Positions 32,800 through 45,231 of a DNA stretch of 64,000 nt are shown here, piece by piece. The position numbers and the translations under genes were made by a program. Origin of the DNA: Oenanthe sinensis (lineage: Eukaryota; Streptophyta; Magnoliopsida; Apiales; Apiaceae); assembly GCA_028671895.1 (NCBI GenBank), contig JAPMAC010000197.1, positions 7,667,501 through 7,731,500 of the forward strand, read 5' to 3'. Below the pieces are notes generated by a model. That model was given only the letters and a program-made list of their open reading frames with translations. It did not search any database and had not been told where the DNA came from. Each line of letters starts with the position of its first letter. Positions within the stretch are counted from its first letter, which is position 1.

Positions 32800-35700
32800 C
32801 TATTGTTTGGCCATGACTTCTTTAATTAGAATTGCATCATTTAACATGTCAGCAGCAATTTTGAGGGTGTGCATAGGGTAGTCATGAATAAACTTTAATC
32901 TAATTTTGATTGTTGCCCCATTTCTTAGCTTAAATTCAACTCTATCAGGATCCTTGAATACTTTGTACTTTCCCTGTCTTCTCAGTTCTTTAGACAACCT
33001 TTCTATTCTTTCTTCTTCCTTTCTTTTCTTGTCTACCATCTCCTCCAAATACTTGACTTTGTCAATCTTCTTTTGGTACTTCTTAGCCAAGTACTCAGTC
33101 ATCTCCATCATTTTTAGTTTGTCAATCATGCATCTTTTATCAAACAGACTAATCACTCTTCTAATGTCATGAGTGGTTGAATTTGAGTTGTCATGATGAA
33201 AACATCTTTTTTCTCCATTAACAGTTGTTACAAACATCCTCTTATCCCTGATTTCTACCTTGATGATTCTGTTTGCCTTCTCTTGCTTGATCATTACTTT
33301 ATCAATCTCTGCAACTTCTTGAATGAGCTTAATTTGTAGACCTTTATCAGGAACAATAAGTTGTTTTCTCCATTTAGGACATGTAACTAGCAATGAGCTA
33401 GTAGATTTCTTAAATTTTGTTGTTGTAGCAGTGTTGACCTTTATCTGTTGACATGAATTCAATTTCTTGATGTGATTCTTCTCGGAGATTTGGATTTAGG
33501 GAACATGGAAGTTTCAGAAACTATTGGGACACACTAGTACCCTGAAGTTTACTAGGTGTACTAAAATGAACACCAACAGTTTGCTGCTTGGAAGGCTTCT
33601 TTCTTTGATATTTCTTTTCCTTTTCAGAATCCTCTCTCTTCTTCTTGTTCACATTTTCCTTTTTCTTAACTTCTTTCTTTCCATCCTTATCACTCCTGGA
33701 CTCAGGCTTCTTGTCATTCTTGTCCTGATCCTTGTCTTCATCATTCCTATTTTGTCTCTTTAGCTCCTCATTTGCAAAGTCAAAAATTTGATCATTGATA
33801 AATTTCTTCATTTTCTCCAGAATCAACTTATCTTCCACTTGCTTGACCTTTTTTTTTTCAATCAACTCAATTAGGTTTATGATTTAACTTATGTTTCCTG
33901 AATTGAGATGTTAAGGAATTTTGAAGTGAGCAAGTTTATCTCATCTTGCCATATACATTACACCATCTGGATTGCAGTAAGTCTCAGTAAGAGCATTCGG
34001 TAGGAGAGGACCCAATATCTGATTTTTCAATTCTTCATTTTCCTGATTAACTAATTCAACTACTTTGTGCAGGCACTCCAGCTCAGTGTATGATAGTTTC
34101 TGAAACATCCCAACAGAAACCTTGAAATAGCCAGACTCCATCTGCACTATTGGTTCCTTAAACATTTTGCCACTTTGTTCAAACTTAACTCCCCTTACTG
34201 TAACAATAGCATTGTCAAGCATCTTCTTGTAGCTCCAATGATTGCCCTTGACTTGTTTTTTGATATGTTGCAGAAGGTCTAAGAAGTCCTTATCAGCATT
34301 AGGCTTTAGAATTTCTCCTCTTAGTTTTCTCATAACAACCTTTTGCCTCTCAACCTCTATTTCTTCTCTTTTTTTCTTCTCCTCCTTAGGGTTGATATCT
34401 TGTCTTGGAAGAAATGAAGAATGACTGGGCTTGATGTGAGATGGTACTTGTACTGAAGGAAATTGATTGGCTTGTCCCAAGTTGGAGATGAGATTTTGTA
34501 ATGAGGTGAGTTGAGCAGAGATATTGGCAAATGTGGTGCCTTGAGTGGTAGTAGAAGTGTCAAAATCCTTTTTGATATTGTGTACACTGGACACAACTGT
34601 AGAAATAGTAGTGGAGAGAGATTCAACTTTGGCATTAAACTCAGCAATTGTTGTGGCATTAGCAACTTCATCATTGGCCTTGGATTGATAATAGATGTCC
34701 ACTTGAAGTGGTGACAAGGTATGAAGAGGCACATCTCCGGGCAACCTATCTGCATGCCTGTTTTTGTAGAGCACTTCAACCATATTATTAATTCTTCTTT
34801 GATTGTCCAGTATGGCTGTGTTTCTATTAACCATTTCTTGGAAGACCTTCTCTATTGCATCTATCTTGGAGTGGAGAAGTGATGATTTTCCTCTTGATAT
34901 GCTTTCATAGATAATTCCAGACCTCAACTTGTCCTCAATTGCTTTCAGAGTGCCTTCTACCTTGGTTCTGTGATCATTGATTTCAGCTTGCACACCTTTG
35001 GCAAGGTAGTGATTTGATTGGAGTTGAACCTTAGCAGCTTCATGGATGGCATCATATATGGAACTGAGAGTGAAGATTTTCTCACATGATCCAAGAGAGG
35101 TTAAGTATTTTTGCCTTGTCCATTATAGCACCTCCTTCATGCTTATAGTAGATTTATTGTCCAACCAAACATCCACATTGGCCTCTTCATCTTCAGCCAA
35201 ATTAGCATTTTTCTCCTTTATTTCTGCTTGATCCTTGACATACTCTAGTATGATTGGAGCATAATCCTTATTGGGCAAATGTGAGGTAAGGAGTTGATGA
35301 GCTATATGATAGAAGCCCTCTAACTGATCTCCATATAACTCCTTTAATTTTTCATCAGAAAGTGACCCACCAAGAGATGATGGTCCTGATTCTGTGTCAT
35401 GTTGCACAGGTTTCAACCATTATAATAAAGAGTGAGATCTAGGGCCACTTGTTACAATGGTCCCCTCAGTATCTATTTCTTCATCCAATTTCTCAGATGA
35501 TTCTCTAGACACTGGATGGATAGGTGATTTCTCCTGAGGAGACGGTCTTTGAATGACTAGGGAATGTCCAGGGGATGCCATTTACATGGTGTGGAGGTCC
35601 CCTAGATTACCCAATGTCTGTGAAGACACTTGGCTTACATATGCCTCAGCCACCTTAGAGTCTGAAGTAAAGACTCTTGAACCCTCTATGGTTTTGATGG

Positions 35701-37273
35701 TGTCATCATGATATGCCTCAGCATGCATTCCCTCACCATCTAGATGTGTTTCCTGAGTGGTGAGCAAGGTGTCATTCACCAAGTCACTTGAATTGGGCTC
35801 ACCAGGGAAACAGAAATCCTGATGATCAACAACCTCATTTGTTTAACTAGACACATTTGGTTGAGAAGAAATTTGGGAATAAAAGAGAGATTCTAAGTAG
35901 TAGTGAGTGTTGACAACTCCCCATGAGTAAATGGGGAAGTTTCAATAGAAGTCCCTAACTGTGCAAAATGTGTCTCATTTTCTATTAAAACTTCTTCATT
36001 GACAGGAGTTGATTCCTGCAATGGTGTAGACTCTGTACAAGATGGAGTGGGCTGGCTCCCAATTTCAATAGATGCATCTTGTTGAGAAAGTGCACCTAGA
36101 AGCAGGTTTAATCCCTTGTTTACATCTATATCTTGTTGGGAGGATGTAGAATGGTTTGTTGTGGCCTTTTTATTCTTTTTCTTCCTCGTTATAGGTTCCA
36201 CATGAGACTCATCAATTTCATCTTCATTTTCCACAACTACTTCTAACATTCTTTTCTTGACATGTTTCTCCTTCTTCTTCTTTACAACTACATCCTGTTG
36301 AGAGGATGTAGAGGTTGGTTCAGTAACATCTAATGGATTCAAGGAAGGGTTAGTAGTTGGGTTAGAAATCCTTGGGTTAGGTACATTAGGTTCTTCTGCA
36401 ATCTTAAGACCTCCTACTGCATCAAGATAACCATATTAAGGTTGCACTAGTGGATATCCCTCAAATACACGTACTGTGGTTATGAGAGGGACATTCATTG
36501 TGGTTCTCCTATCCAATGTAGCAAAAATGATTTTTGACATGGATTTAGGGTAGCCAATTCTTTGTTTGTTCATCCGAGGCAATTCAATTAAACCAACATT
36601 TTTATAATTGAGAATTAATTGAATAAATCGAGGGAAGAAAATCTCATTACCTCTCTTGGGAATCCTGGTTATGATTTCCCCAAGAACTAACCTTCCAACA
36701 TTGAGCTTTTGGTTGTATGCCAATGAGTAGGCCAGCTTCATGGCAATGAGGCTTATCTGGTCAAACCATGTTCTTTTGTAGGTGAAAACTCTTATAATAG
36801 TGTCAAACAGGAATGACCAATCCTTCCTCATGAATTTTTTGTTTATTTTGCCCAGCCTTACTTCTCAGTTCCTTTCTCCACAGTATCAGAATACCTAATG
36901 AACTCCAGGAAGTCTAGATGATCATTTTCAGTAGGTTCTTCATCAAATTCCTCTGTTGGAATTTTCAGACTTTTGTTCACATCATCTTCATCAAAGCTAA
37001 TGTCCTCTCCTTAGATTTTGCAGGTGACAACTACTTCTGACCTTTCATCCTCCAAAGCTATATTTTCTCAGTTTGCATGCATCCAAAAATGTTCAAGAAT
37101 GTCAAGATATAGTGTGGGGTTCGCCAACAGAACTTCATTAAAATAGAATCAATGAGAAACCTAGTGAAGCACTAGTACTGAGTTTTTGCATCTGCATCCC
37201 TTGCTATGGCTAGAAAATTTGTTTCAGGGATGACACACACTTCAGTTACAGAGTTGGAACTTGAAGACGCCAT
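32800..37273 (-). pseudogene. RT6 third ORF (env-position protein of unknown function), broken
   Basis: The likely start is ATG at 37273 (MASSSSNSVTEVCVIPET). An early stop follows, then the conserved N-terminal domain at 36436-36831 with FFPRFIQLILN, matching LYPRFLQLVLN in RT1. A Ser/Thr/Lys-rich low-complexity linker covers 35120-36342. The longest intact stretch is 33941-34993 (350 codons), with helical segments and KKEEKKKREEIEVERQK. Another Lys/Glu-rich block lies at 33521-33865. The last piece, 32800-33462 (220 codons), is basic and coiled-coil-like with a YLAKKYQKK segment. The total span is about 1490 codons with at least five breaks. I see no membrane segment. The function is unknown. 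Confidence 0.78.
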
Positions 37274-37416
37274 TGAATAAGTGTATAGAAAGAGAGAAAA
37301 GAAGAAATGAAAAGCTTTAGAGAAAATAGAAGCAAGAGTTTGTATGTAGCAGTTGAGTACATGGCTTCTATGAGTTTGCGATTAAGTGTAGAAATGAAGT
37401 GTTAGATCTACTTTGC

Positions 37417-37424
37417 TATTTATA
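37417..37424 (-). promoter_or_regulatory. TATA-like box upstream of RT6 third ORF
   Basis: TATAAATA on the minus strand (in CATATAAATAGC) lies just after the motif array and 144 bp before the ATG. The same octamer stands at the corresponding place in RT1. Confidence 0.52.
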
Positions 37425-37435
37425 TGACTTTGACC

Positions 37436-37760
37436 ACTCGACTAGAATTGTAATAGATTTTAGTGATCGAAAACTCAGAAAAGAGTAAGGTTAATTTTAA
37501 TAGAGAACTGTTAAATTTGATCGAGAACTCTTATCAATATATATATATATATATATGATTCGAGAACTAAGTCAATCGAGAACTCACCCAAACTGTAGTC
37601 GATAACTCTGATGATTCGAGAACTCTAGAAATGAATTGTTCGAGAACTCAAGACATTCGAGTACTCTTAGAAATGAACTATTCGAGAACTCAAGACATTC
37701 GAAAACTCTTAGAAATGAACTATTCGAGAACTCAAGAATTTATACCTAGTCGAGAAGTCA
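37436..37760 (-). repeat. TCGAGAACTC array in RT6 spacer
   Basis: About twelve copies of TTCGAGAACTC or close variants on the plus strand, interrupted by a (TA)n run at 37537-37556. It uses the same core as the LTR array, TTCTCGAA, mostly in opposite orientation. Confidence 0.87.
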
Positions 37761-38248
37761 GAAAAGATGGCAACTTAATCACAAACTCTAGTTTTGAAAT
37801 ATTATTCTAATTTCACTTGAAAAATAGAATAACAATTTACAAACCTTATTTCTTAAATAAATAAAATTTATTTATTCATTTTAAAATAATAAATATGTTT
37901 GATCAATATTCCTGAAGTTTTAATTATCACACTTGTATTTTAATAATGCACAAGTATAATAATTTTTTTCAGGTTTCCTTAGAGCACATAAATAGTTCTA
38001 AGTTTATTTTGAAAATTTATTTTAAAGCACAACAATGTACAACAATGCAACTGATATATTTGTAAATATACATCAATTTTGTTTCATTTAGATAAATTAT
38101 TTTGCTCCATGTTTGTGAAACAATTATTGTAACAGTTGGGAAGATATATTTATTTGGCCACTTATCCTAAAAAATTTAGCATTCTAATTTCACTAACCAA
38201 CCTGTTGAAGGTGACTTCATCAAGTGGTTTAGTAAATATATCAGCCAA

Positions 38249-40140
38249 CTATTTTTGTGTAGGAACATAGAATAATTTAATCACTCCATTTTCTGCATGT
38301 TCCCTAATGAAATGGTACATCACATCAATATGCTTTGTCTTGGAATGGTTGACTGGATTAGAAATAATTGAGATGGCACTAATGTTGTCACACATAATAG
38401 GAATTCCTTCTACACTAATCCATAGTCCTTTAGTTGATTCCTGATCCAAAGCACTTGAGCACAACAACTTCCAGCAGTAATGTATTCAGCTTCTGTTGTG
38501 GAAGTAGAAACTGATTGTTACTTTTTACTAAACCAAGACACTAATCTCTATCCAAGAAATTGACAGCTTCCTGAGGTTCTTTTTCTATCCACTCTACAAC
38601 CAGCAAAATCAGCATCTGAATATCCAAATAGGTTGAATCCTATTTCTTTAGGGTACAATAAACCCATGAAAAGTGTTCCTTTGAGATAACTTAGAATCTT
38701 TTTGACAGCAATGAGATGAGATTCTTTGGGATTTGCCTGAAATCTTGCACATAGACATGTAGAGAACATAATGTATGGTCTACTAGCTGTGAGATAGAGA
38801 AGTGATCCAATCATTCCTCTATAGGTCTTCATGTCTACACTTTTTCTTTTCTTATCTTCATCAAGTTTTGTAGTTGTAGACATTGGGGTTTTAGCAGTTG
38901 AGCAATCTTGCATGTCAAACCTTTTGAGTAAGTCATTGATGTATTTTGTCTGACTTATAAAAATGCCATCTGCCCTTTGACTTATTTGAAGACCTAGAAA
39001 GTAATTGAGCTATCCCATCATGCTCATCTCATATTCACTTTGCATAAGCTTAGAGAACCTTTGACATAATTTTTCATTTATAGATCCAAAAATTATATCA
39101 TCCACATAAATTTGAACTAGTATAACATCTTCACCATGCTTCTTGTAGAAAAGAGTTTTATCAATAGTTCCTCTAATGAATTGATTATCTAGAAGAAATT
39201 TTGAAGGAGTGTCATACCATGCTCTAGGAGCTTGTTTGAGTCCATACAATGCTTTGATAAGTCTGTAAACAAAGTCTAGAAAGTTTGGATCCTCAAAGCC
39301 AGGTGTTTGTTGCACATATACTTCCTCTTCCAATTCACCATTGATAAATGCACTTTTGACATCCATTTGATAGAAATTAAAGTTTTAGTGTGCTTTAAAG
39401 ACTAGGAAAATTCTAATTGCTTCCAATCTTGCAACAGGAGAAGAAGTCTCATCATAGTCAATGCCTTCTTCTTGTGAATACCCTTTTGTAACCAGCCTTT
39501 CCTTGTTTCTTATCACAATTCCATGTTCATCCATTTTGTTCCTGTAGACCCACTTAGTGCCAATAACTGATCTATCCTTTGGAGGTGGCACTAGTTCCTA
39601 AACATTGTTTCTCACAAATTGATTCAATTCCTCCTGCATGGCAATTATCCAGTCTGGATCCAACATGGCTTCTTCAATCCTTTTTGGCTCATTTTGAGAT
39701 AGAAAGCAAGCAGATAAGTATTCATTCATGGTTGCTCTTCTTGTTCTCACACCTTCATCAGGATTTCTAATAATTTGATAAGTAGTATGAGCTCTATTCC
39801 ATTTAGTTTGATGAGCTCCATCTTTATCATTTGAACTTGTTTTTTCCTGATTGCAGTTGTTGCCATTTATTGCAGATTCTTGGGAATCACCCCCTGAGTT
39901 AATTCTTGGGTTGTGTGGAGAATTCTCAAGTTGAATATGACTGTAATCATCATTTTCTCTTTCCTCATTTGTTCCATGTGAGATGTCTATATGTGATTTT
40001 TCATGAGTGTTAACAACATTTTTAGTTGCAAAGGTCTCAGGCTCCATTTCATTTTCAAATCTCAATGTGTCACAGTTTTCACTTTCCAAGTTCATTGTAG
40101 GAAACTTGAAGTCATCAAATGTCACATTTGTGCTTTCCAT
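38249..40140 (-). pseudogene. RT6 reverse transcriptase and RNase H, frameshifted
   Basis: On the minus strand the integrase-RT linker (39598-40140) ends MQEELNQFVRNNV. RT follows in pieces: GTKWVYRNKMDEHG and TKGYSQEEGIDYDE (39385-39591), MDVKSAFINGELEEEVYV and YVDDIIFGS (39010-39366). Next come thumb and RNase H, with ASRPYIMFSTCLCARFQANP and GYSDADFAGC (38548-38913) and CDNISAISI plus KTKHIDVMYHFIREH (38249-38467). Several stops and frame changes lie between the pieces, including loss of the expected SEAEY frame near 38500. Confidence 0.88.
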
Positions 40141-41427
40141 TACTTTTTGTTAATCAATCACATATACTCTATAGACTATTTTATCCAAAGAGTATCCCAC
40201 AAAAATTTCTTCATATACCTTTGCTTCAAACTTCCCAAGGTTTTTAGCATCATCCTTGAGAACAAAGCATTTTGTTCCAAACACATGCATGTACTTTACA
40301 TATGGTCTTCTATTTGTCATGATGTGATAAGGTGTTTTTCTAATTGGTATTGTGATGAGTGTTCTATTTTAAGTGTAACATACAGTCCTAACAGCTTCAG
40401 CCCAAAAACTGGTTGAAAGATTTGCTTCTGCTAACATGGTTCTTGCAGCCTCAATAAGAGTCCTGTTCTTTCTCCCAACAACTTCATTTTGTTGTGGAGT
40501 TCTTGTGGCTGAGAATTGGTGAGTGATTCCATTCTCTTTGCAGAATTCATTGAGTGTAGTATTTTTTAATTTTGTTCCATTGTCACTTCTTATGGATACT
40601 ACTGGTGTAGGGCCTTTGTCCAATCTTTTCAAATTTTCAATGATAACTATAGGAGCTTCATCTTTTGAGTGCAAAAATTCTACCCAAGTGTATTTTGAAA
40701 AATCATCAATCATGACTAGAGCAAATCTTTTCTTAGACATGAACATGACATTTACTGGTCCAAACAAATCCATATGAATAAGTTGCAGTGGTTTGGTAAT
40801 TGAAGTAAATTTCTTACTCTTGTGACTTGATCTCCTTATTTTCCCTTTTTGACATGCCTCACACAATCCTTCTATGCAGAATTTAAGTGAGGGTAGGTCC
40901 TTCACTAGTTCTCTTTTGACTAGAGAATTAATGCTTTTGAGATTTAAGTGAGACAATCTCTTGTACCAAAGCAGACTTTCATTTTCTGAGGCCTTGGTAT
41001 AGAAACAACAAATTTTCTCCTTGTTTACAGAGTCTAAATCTGCTACAAACAAGCTTCCTTTTCTCACTCCTTGTAGAGCAACTTCTTTAGTCTTTCTGTG
41101 AGATATGTGACATAATTCCTTGTCAAACTCCACCTTTAAATCTTTATTGCAGAATTGGGTGATGCTGAGTAAATTGTGCTTTAAACCATTGACCAAAGCT
41201 ACATCTTCAATGACAACATTTTCATGAATCAACTTGCCATATCCCATGGTGAAACCAATGCTGTTGTCTCCAAAGGTTACCATTGGGCCAGACTCATCTT
41301 TGAATTGTGACAATAGGGATTTATCACTAGTCATATGCCTTGAACATCTACTATCCAAGATCCACATGACCTTCTCCTTACCTGTGTCCTGCAAACACCA
41401 ACAAATCAAGTTTTCTTTGGTACCCAA
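40141..41427 (-). pseudogene. RT6 protease and integrase
   Basis: The open frame 40369-41427 (352 codons) starts at MGTKENL. The protease reads WILDSRCSRHMTSD, so the active-site triad is D-S-R, where Arg replaces the invariant Gly. The GAG-pre-integrase residues follow (RLSHLNLKS, then CEACQKGK), and the integrase core has HMDLFGPVN, RSDNGTKL and PQQNEVVGRKN. Here the usual catalytic Glu region VERKN reads VGRKN, so an active-site residue may be lost. A stop near 40369 ends the frame. The remainder to 40141 encodes the C-terminal integrase core in decayed form. Confidence 0.87.
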
Positions 41428-43827
41428 ACAAGGTTGGGTCCTTTATGCTTAGTTACATGAATGTCATTCCTATTTTTAACATTCTTAGTCACTTGATCAT
41501 GCATGCTTTCATTTTTCTGATTTTGATTTTTATCTTGATTAGTACTTCTAGAACTAGATGCATGCTTAGGTGACATGGAGTGTTTTCTATGTTTAACAGG
41601 ACTAGCAGACTTAGGCCTAGGGCTGTTGATGTTCAGGTTCTGACTTATGCATCCATCAACAAACTGTTTCCTGAGCCTAAAACAAGTATTCATGATATTC
41701 ATGTTACATGGCATACAATCAAATTTGTCACAGAATTTACGATCATCATGCATTAAGGGTTTCACATAGCCACAAGCAAATTCAGTATTGTCAGCAACAT
41801 GTTTCTTGCACATATGTGTAAGGTGATTTGTTGATCCACAGTTTTTACAAATCTTCCTGGGAGCATTGTGAACAGGTGCATAATTTTTGTGTTTGTTAAT
41901 GCCTATCTTGCCATTTCTATTTGCCTTATTCTTATTAGCATGCATGGTGTCAATTTTCTAGACATTTTGTTTTGATTCAATTTTAGCAAGAATGGACTTG
42001 GCTTTGATTATTGGTTTCTCTTCATCAATAGAGGGCATATTATTCTTAGTTGTTTCCTTATCCTCATCATCCAACTGTTGTTTGATGACCATACTAACCT
42101 CATCAAGTTCAACAGTTGCTTTCTTAAAAAATAGTTTCTTAACATTTTTCAAAATGTGAGGATTTTCAAGAATTTCAACTTTCATGCCTTTTGTTGAAAC
42201 AAATTTATTCTTCTTGAGATTATCATAATGAAAATCAAGTCCAATTCTAGAGTTTTCCTTATGCTTCTCATGGAATTCTTGAACAAAAGTAACTGAGTTT
42301 TGATAAGATCTGATTTTCAATTCATTTTCAGAAATTTATTATTTAAGAAATTTTTCAATTTACTCATAACAAATAACGTTATTTTTGAGATACTCTTTCT
42401 CCTGTTTCAAGTTTTCTAGAGTTATCAAAGACAATTCTAAGATCTCATTCCTAGTAGTTAGTTCATCATTAGCTTTTAGCAATCTTGCAATTTCCTCATA
42501 TGTAGTAGTCATACTAGTATGAATATTAAACATTTCAATGCTCAATTCTTCCACTGTTTTCTTATATTGAAAATTTGACCTGTCAAGTGAAACTAATGAG
42601 GGTACTTGAGAATTTTAGGATGAAGCTCCATCATGTGAGTTAGCCATGAGTTCCAGATTCCCATATTTCTCCTCCTCATATTCATCTGTATCATCCCAAC
42701 ATTTTCCCTCAATAATATAAGCCTTTCCGATTTGCTTTTTGAGGATATCTTTATACTTGGCTTCCAATTCCATGTAATCTTTATCCTTCTTGATTGCCTT
42801 AGGTTTTCTACATTCTGTTACAAACTGTCCAAGCTCATTACAGTTATAGCATCTTATTTTAGACCTATCAACTGTTCCAGTTTTATACGCTCTATTGGTA
42901 TTATTTCTTGCTGGATTCTTTCCTTTGCTTAAAGATTTGAAATTTGGTCTTGGTTTAAAACTTTTATTTCTCTTGAATCCTAAGTTTCCAAATTTCTTTG
43001 TCATGAAGGCCATGGTTTTATTGTCCATGCTCTCAAGTTCTTCAATAGTGTAGAAATCTTTTTCCCCTGATTCACTCTTAACAGAGTCCTTCTCTTCCTT
43101 TTCTTGTTCTTCAATTTCTTCATCTTTCAACCTTCTACTTGTACCAATCTTCTCAGGTTTTGAAGGTTCCTTTACAACCAAGGCATTTTAGACATTTGCC
43201 ATTTTTCCTCTATTTGCTAAAATAGCCTTCTATTGATAGAACTCAAGCTCATATTTCTTTAGTATTCCATAGAGAGTCTCAAGTGGAAGTTTGTTAGATG
43301 TCTTCCCTCTCTTATTGCAGAGATTTTGTGCTCCAGGTATTCTGGAAGAGTTAAAAAGAACTTCATATTTTTCTCCTTTGTTTCATAGTACTTCCCATGA
43401 AGTTGAAGGTCATTAATGAGTTTGTTGAATCTCTCAAATACTTCAGTTATGCCTTCATTTGGTTTTGACATAAAGGCCTCATACTGTGAAACAATGATCT
43501 GCCTTTGATTGTCCCTTACCTCTTCAGTTCCTTCACACAGAATTTCTATGGTTTCCCATATGTGTTTAGTAGATATGCAGTTGACAATATTATTATACAT
43601 GACAATGCTAGTGACTCTATTAGTATGAGCATTAGACTGTTGTCAAGAGATACCTTCTCCTTTTCTGTATTTGTGTACTGAGATGGATCTTTAGGTATCC
43701 ATGTTGCAGGGATAAATTTAGAACCACTGGTAGTTTCAGGAACCAGTGTTAGTGGCATGAAAGGGCCATTCTTCAATATGTCTGGGTACATGGATATTTC
43801 ATCCTTTATGAAAATTAACATTTTCAT
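41406..43827 (-). pseudogene. RT6 gag, in several frames
   Basis: Pieces in minus-strand order: an N-terminal part 43546-43827; the capsid-like UBN2 part 43259-43600 (IWETIEILCEGTEEVRDNQR); 42615-43181 with zinc knuckle CYNCNELGQFVTEC, in which the His is replaced by Gln; coiled-coil segments 42360-42554 and 41958-42320; and 41406-41945 with an intact second knuckle, CKNCGSTNHLTHMC, ending GPNLVWVPKKT. The same order and motifs occur in RT1 and RT4. At least four stops or frame changes make it non-functional. Confidence 0.87.
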
Positions 43828-43928
43828 CTTCCATAAGTTTTAGTTTTCTTTGTCAAAATGAGGAATCTTTATACTGCTTAGCTTCTGAGAACTTATCTTG
43901 ATCTTTTAAATTATATATATGTTAACAA

Positions 43929-43944
43929 CCTGACTTTGATACCA
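43929..43944 (-). other. RT6 primer binding site
   Basis: The minus strand reads TGGTATCAAAGTCAGG, two bases after the 5' LTR end. It is initiator-Met-tRNA-like. Confidence 0.83.
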
Positions 43945-43967
43945 CTTGTTAGGAATTAAGAGTCCCT

Positions 43968-43997
43968 GAAGTTTATGGGGGGGTGAATATATACATC
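43968..43997 (-). other. U5 stem-loop, RT6 5' LTR (partly decayed)
   Basis: GAAGTTTAT (43968-43976) against ATATACATC (43989-43997) pairs at 7 of 9 positions around a seven-G loop. It is weaker than in the other LTR of RT6. Confidence 0.55.
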
Positions 43998-44540
43998 AAA
44001 GATTTTTACTCTTTTTAAACTGTGATGAACTATTTATTGTTTGAAAGAGAGTCTATTGAAATAAGCTTGGTGTTTGCAAGAACATAAAGCAATAAGTAAA
44101 GTAAACACAAAAGGTAACTTTCAATCTAATTGTATTAGAATGAGCTTTGCTACAATCTGAAATTCAAATTGAATTTCAGCTTCTTGTTCTAGGAAGAATA
44201 CAAGGTATGAATACCCTTGATACAAATTCAAAGACACTATCTAATGAGGCTGTGCATAAAATATATAGACAACATGTCCTATAGCACATGCTCACATAAC
44301 ACAATTTAGCTAAAACTAGAAATAGATAAGAAATACTTTACATTTGACTACTATATATTTCTAGCTAACACTTGTTTTGACAGTCTGCTATGTTTAGCCT
44401 TATATCTTCTGTCATTTGTCTTGTTTATCTTCCCAGCTTCATTGTACACTTGTCTCTATCTTCACAGGCTTGACTTATCCTGCAAAGACAGAGCTACAAT
44501 TTATCTGTCTTGTTATTCTACAATTCTCCTAGAAAATAGC

Positions 44541-44973
44541 TCTTTGGAATAGTCGAGTACTCTGTTAAAATTGCTTCGAGAAGTCATGGTGATTGAATTC
44601 TCGATTGAGTACAAGTTGTGACTTCTCGATTAGTACTTGAATGGCTTACTTCTCGAATGTTTAGATTTCTCGATCGCATAATATATTTGATGACTTCTCG
44701 ATTAGTCTGGACTTCTCGAATGATCACTTGAAACTGAGACTTCTCGATTGGTTCAGCTTTATCACTTCTCGAATGCTCCTTTGGCTGACTTCTCGAATTG
44801 TTTTACTAGACTTCTCGAATGTGTACTTTTTCACACTACTCGATTTACTTCTATATCCTGACTTCTCGAATGGGCATTTCTCAATCGAATACTAAAACAA
44901 TGAGTATATTAAGACTTCTCGACCAGTTGCATATTTATGACTTCTCGGATGAGGTGACTTCTCGAATGTGCAT
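44541..44973 (-). repeat. TTCTCGA array in RT6 5' LTR
   Basis: The same array as in the 3' LTR, with small differences between the copies, for example ACTTCTCGAATG here against ACTTCTTGAATG at 32129. Confidence 0.88.
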
Positions 44974-45231
44974 ATGCCTTAGTTAAATTCTCAGACTGCA
45001 TTCCTTATTCTTCAAATAGCCTTCTTTGACTTGTTGCATGATTCAACCTGAATCTTCTAACATACTTTATTCTTGACTTTAAATTACACCTTAGGAATAC
45101 AATTTGATCACACTTCTAACTGCAAATATACATAGAATTGACTAAGTCACTAATCTGATACAGAAGTATAAAACATGTTACAACAAGACAAACAATTGCA
45201 TAGAGTAGGCTTGATTTGGTCCAACAACTTT

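Larger units (their letters stand above)
37274..38248 (-). other. RT6 spacer between pol and the third ORF
   Basis: No gene is visible. On the minus strand, an A/T-rich part (38248-37770) is followed by the TCGAGAACTC array (37760-37436), a TATA-like box (37424-37417) and a leader of about 145 bp to the ATG at 37273. Confidence 0.72.
31365..45226 (-). mobile_element. RT6: SIRE-type Ty1-copia element nested in RT5
   Basis: LTRs are 31365-32648 and 43947-45226. The target duplication is ACTTT at 31360-31364 and 45227-45231. The minus strand shows primer binding site, gag, protease, integrase, RT, RNase H, an array-bearing spacer, a third ORF and a polypurine tract. At 13.9 kb it appears to be full-length and not itself interrupted. 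Coding parts are in several frames with stops, so it is inactive. Its LTRs look more alike than those of RT5, in keeping with a later insertion. Confidence 0.94.
43947..45226 (-). repeat. RT6 5' LTR (right copy)
   Basis: 1280 bp, partner of 31365-32648. The TTCTCGA array lies at about 44541-44973. A minus-strand TATA-like CTATATATTTTATG lies at about 44255-44269. Confidence 0.93.
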
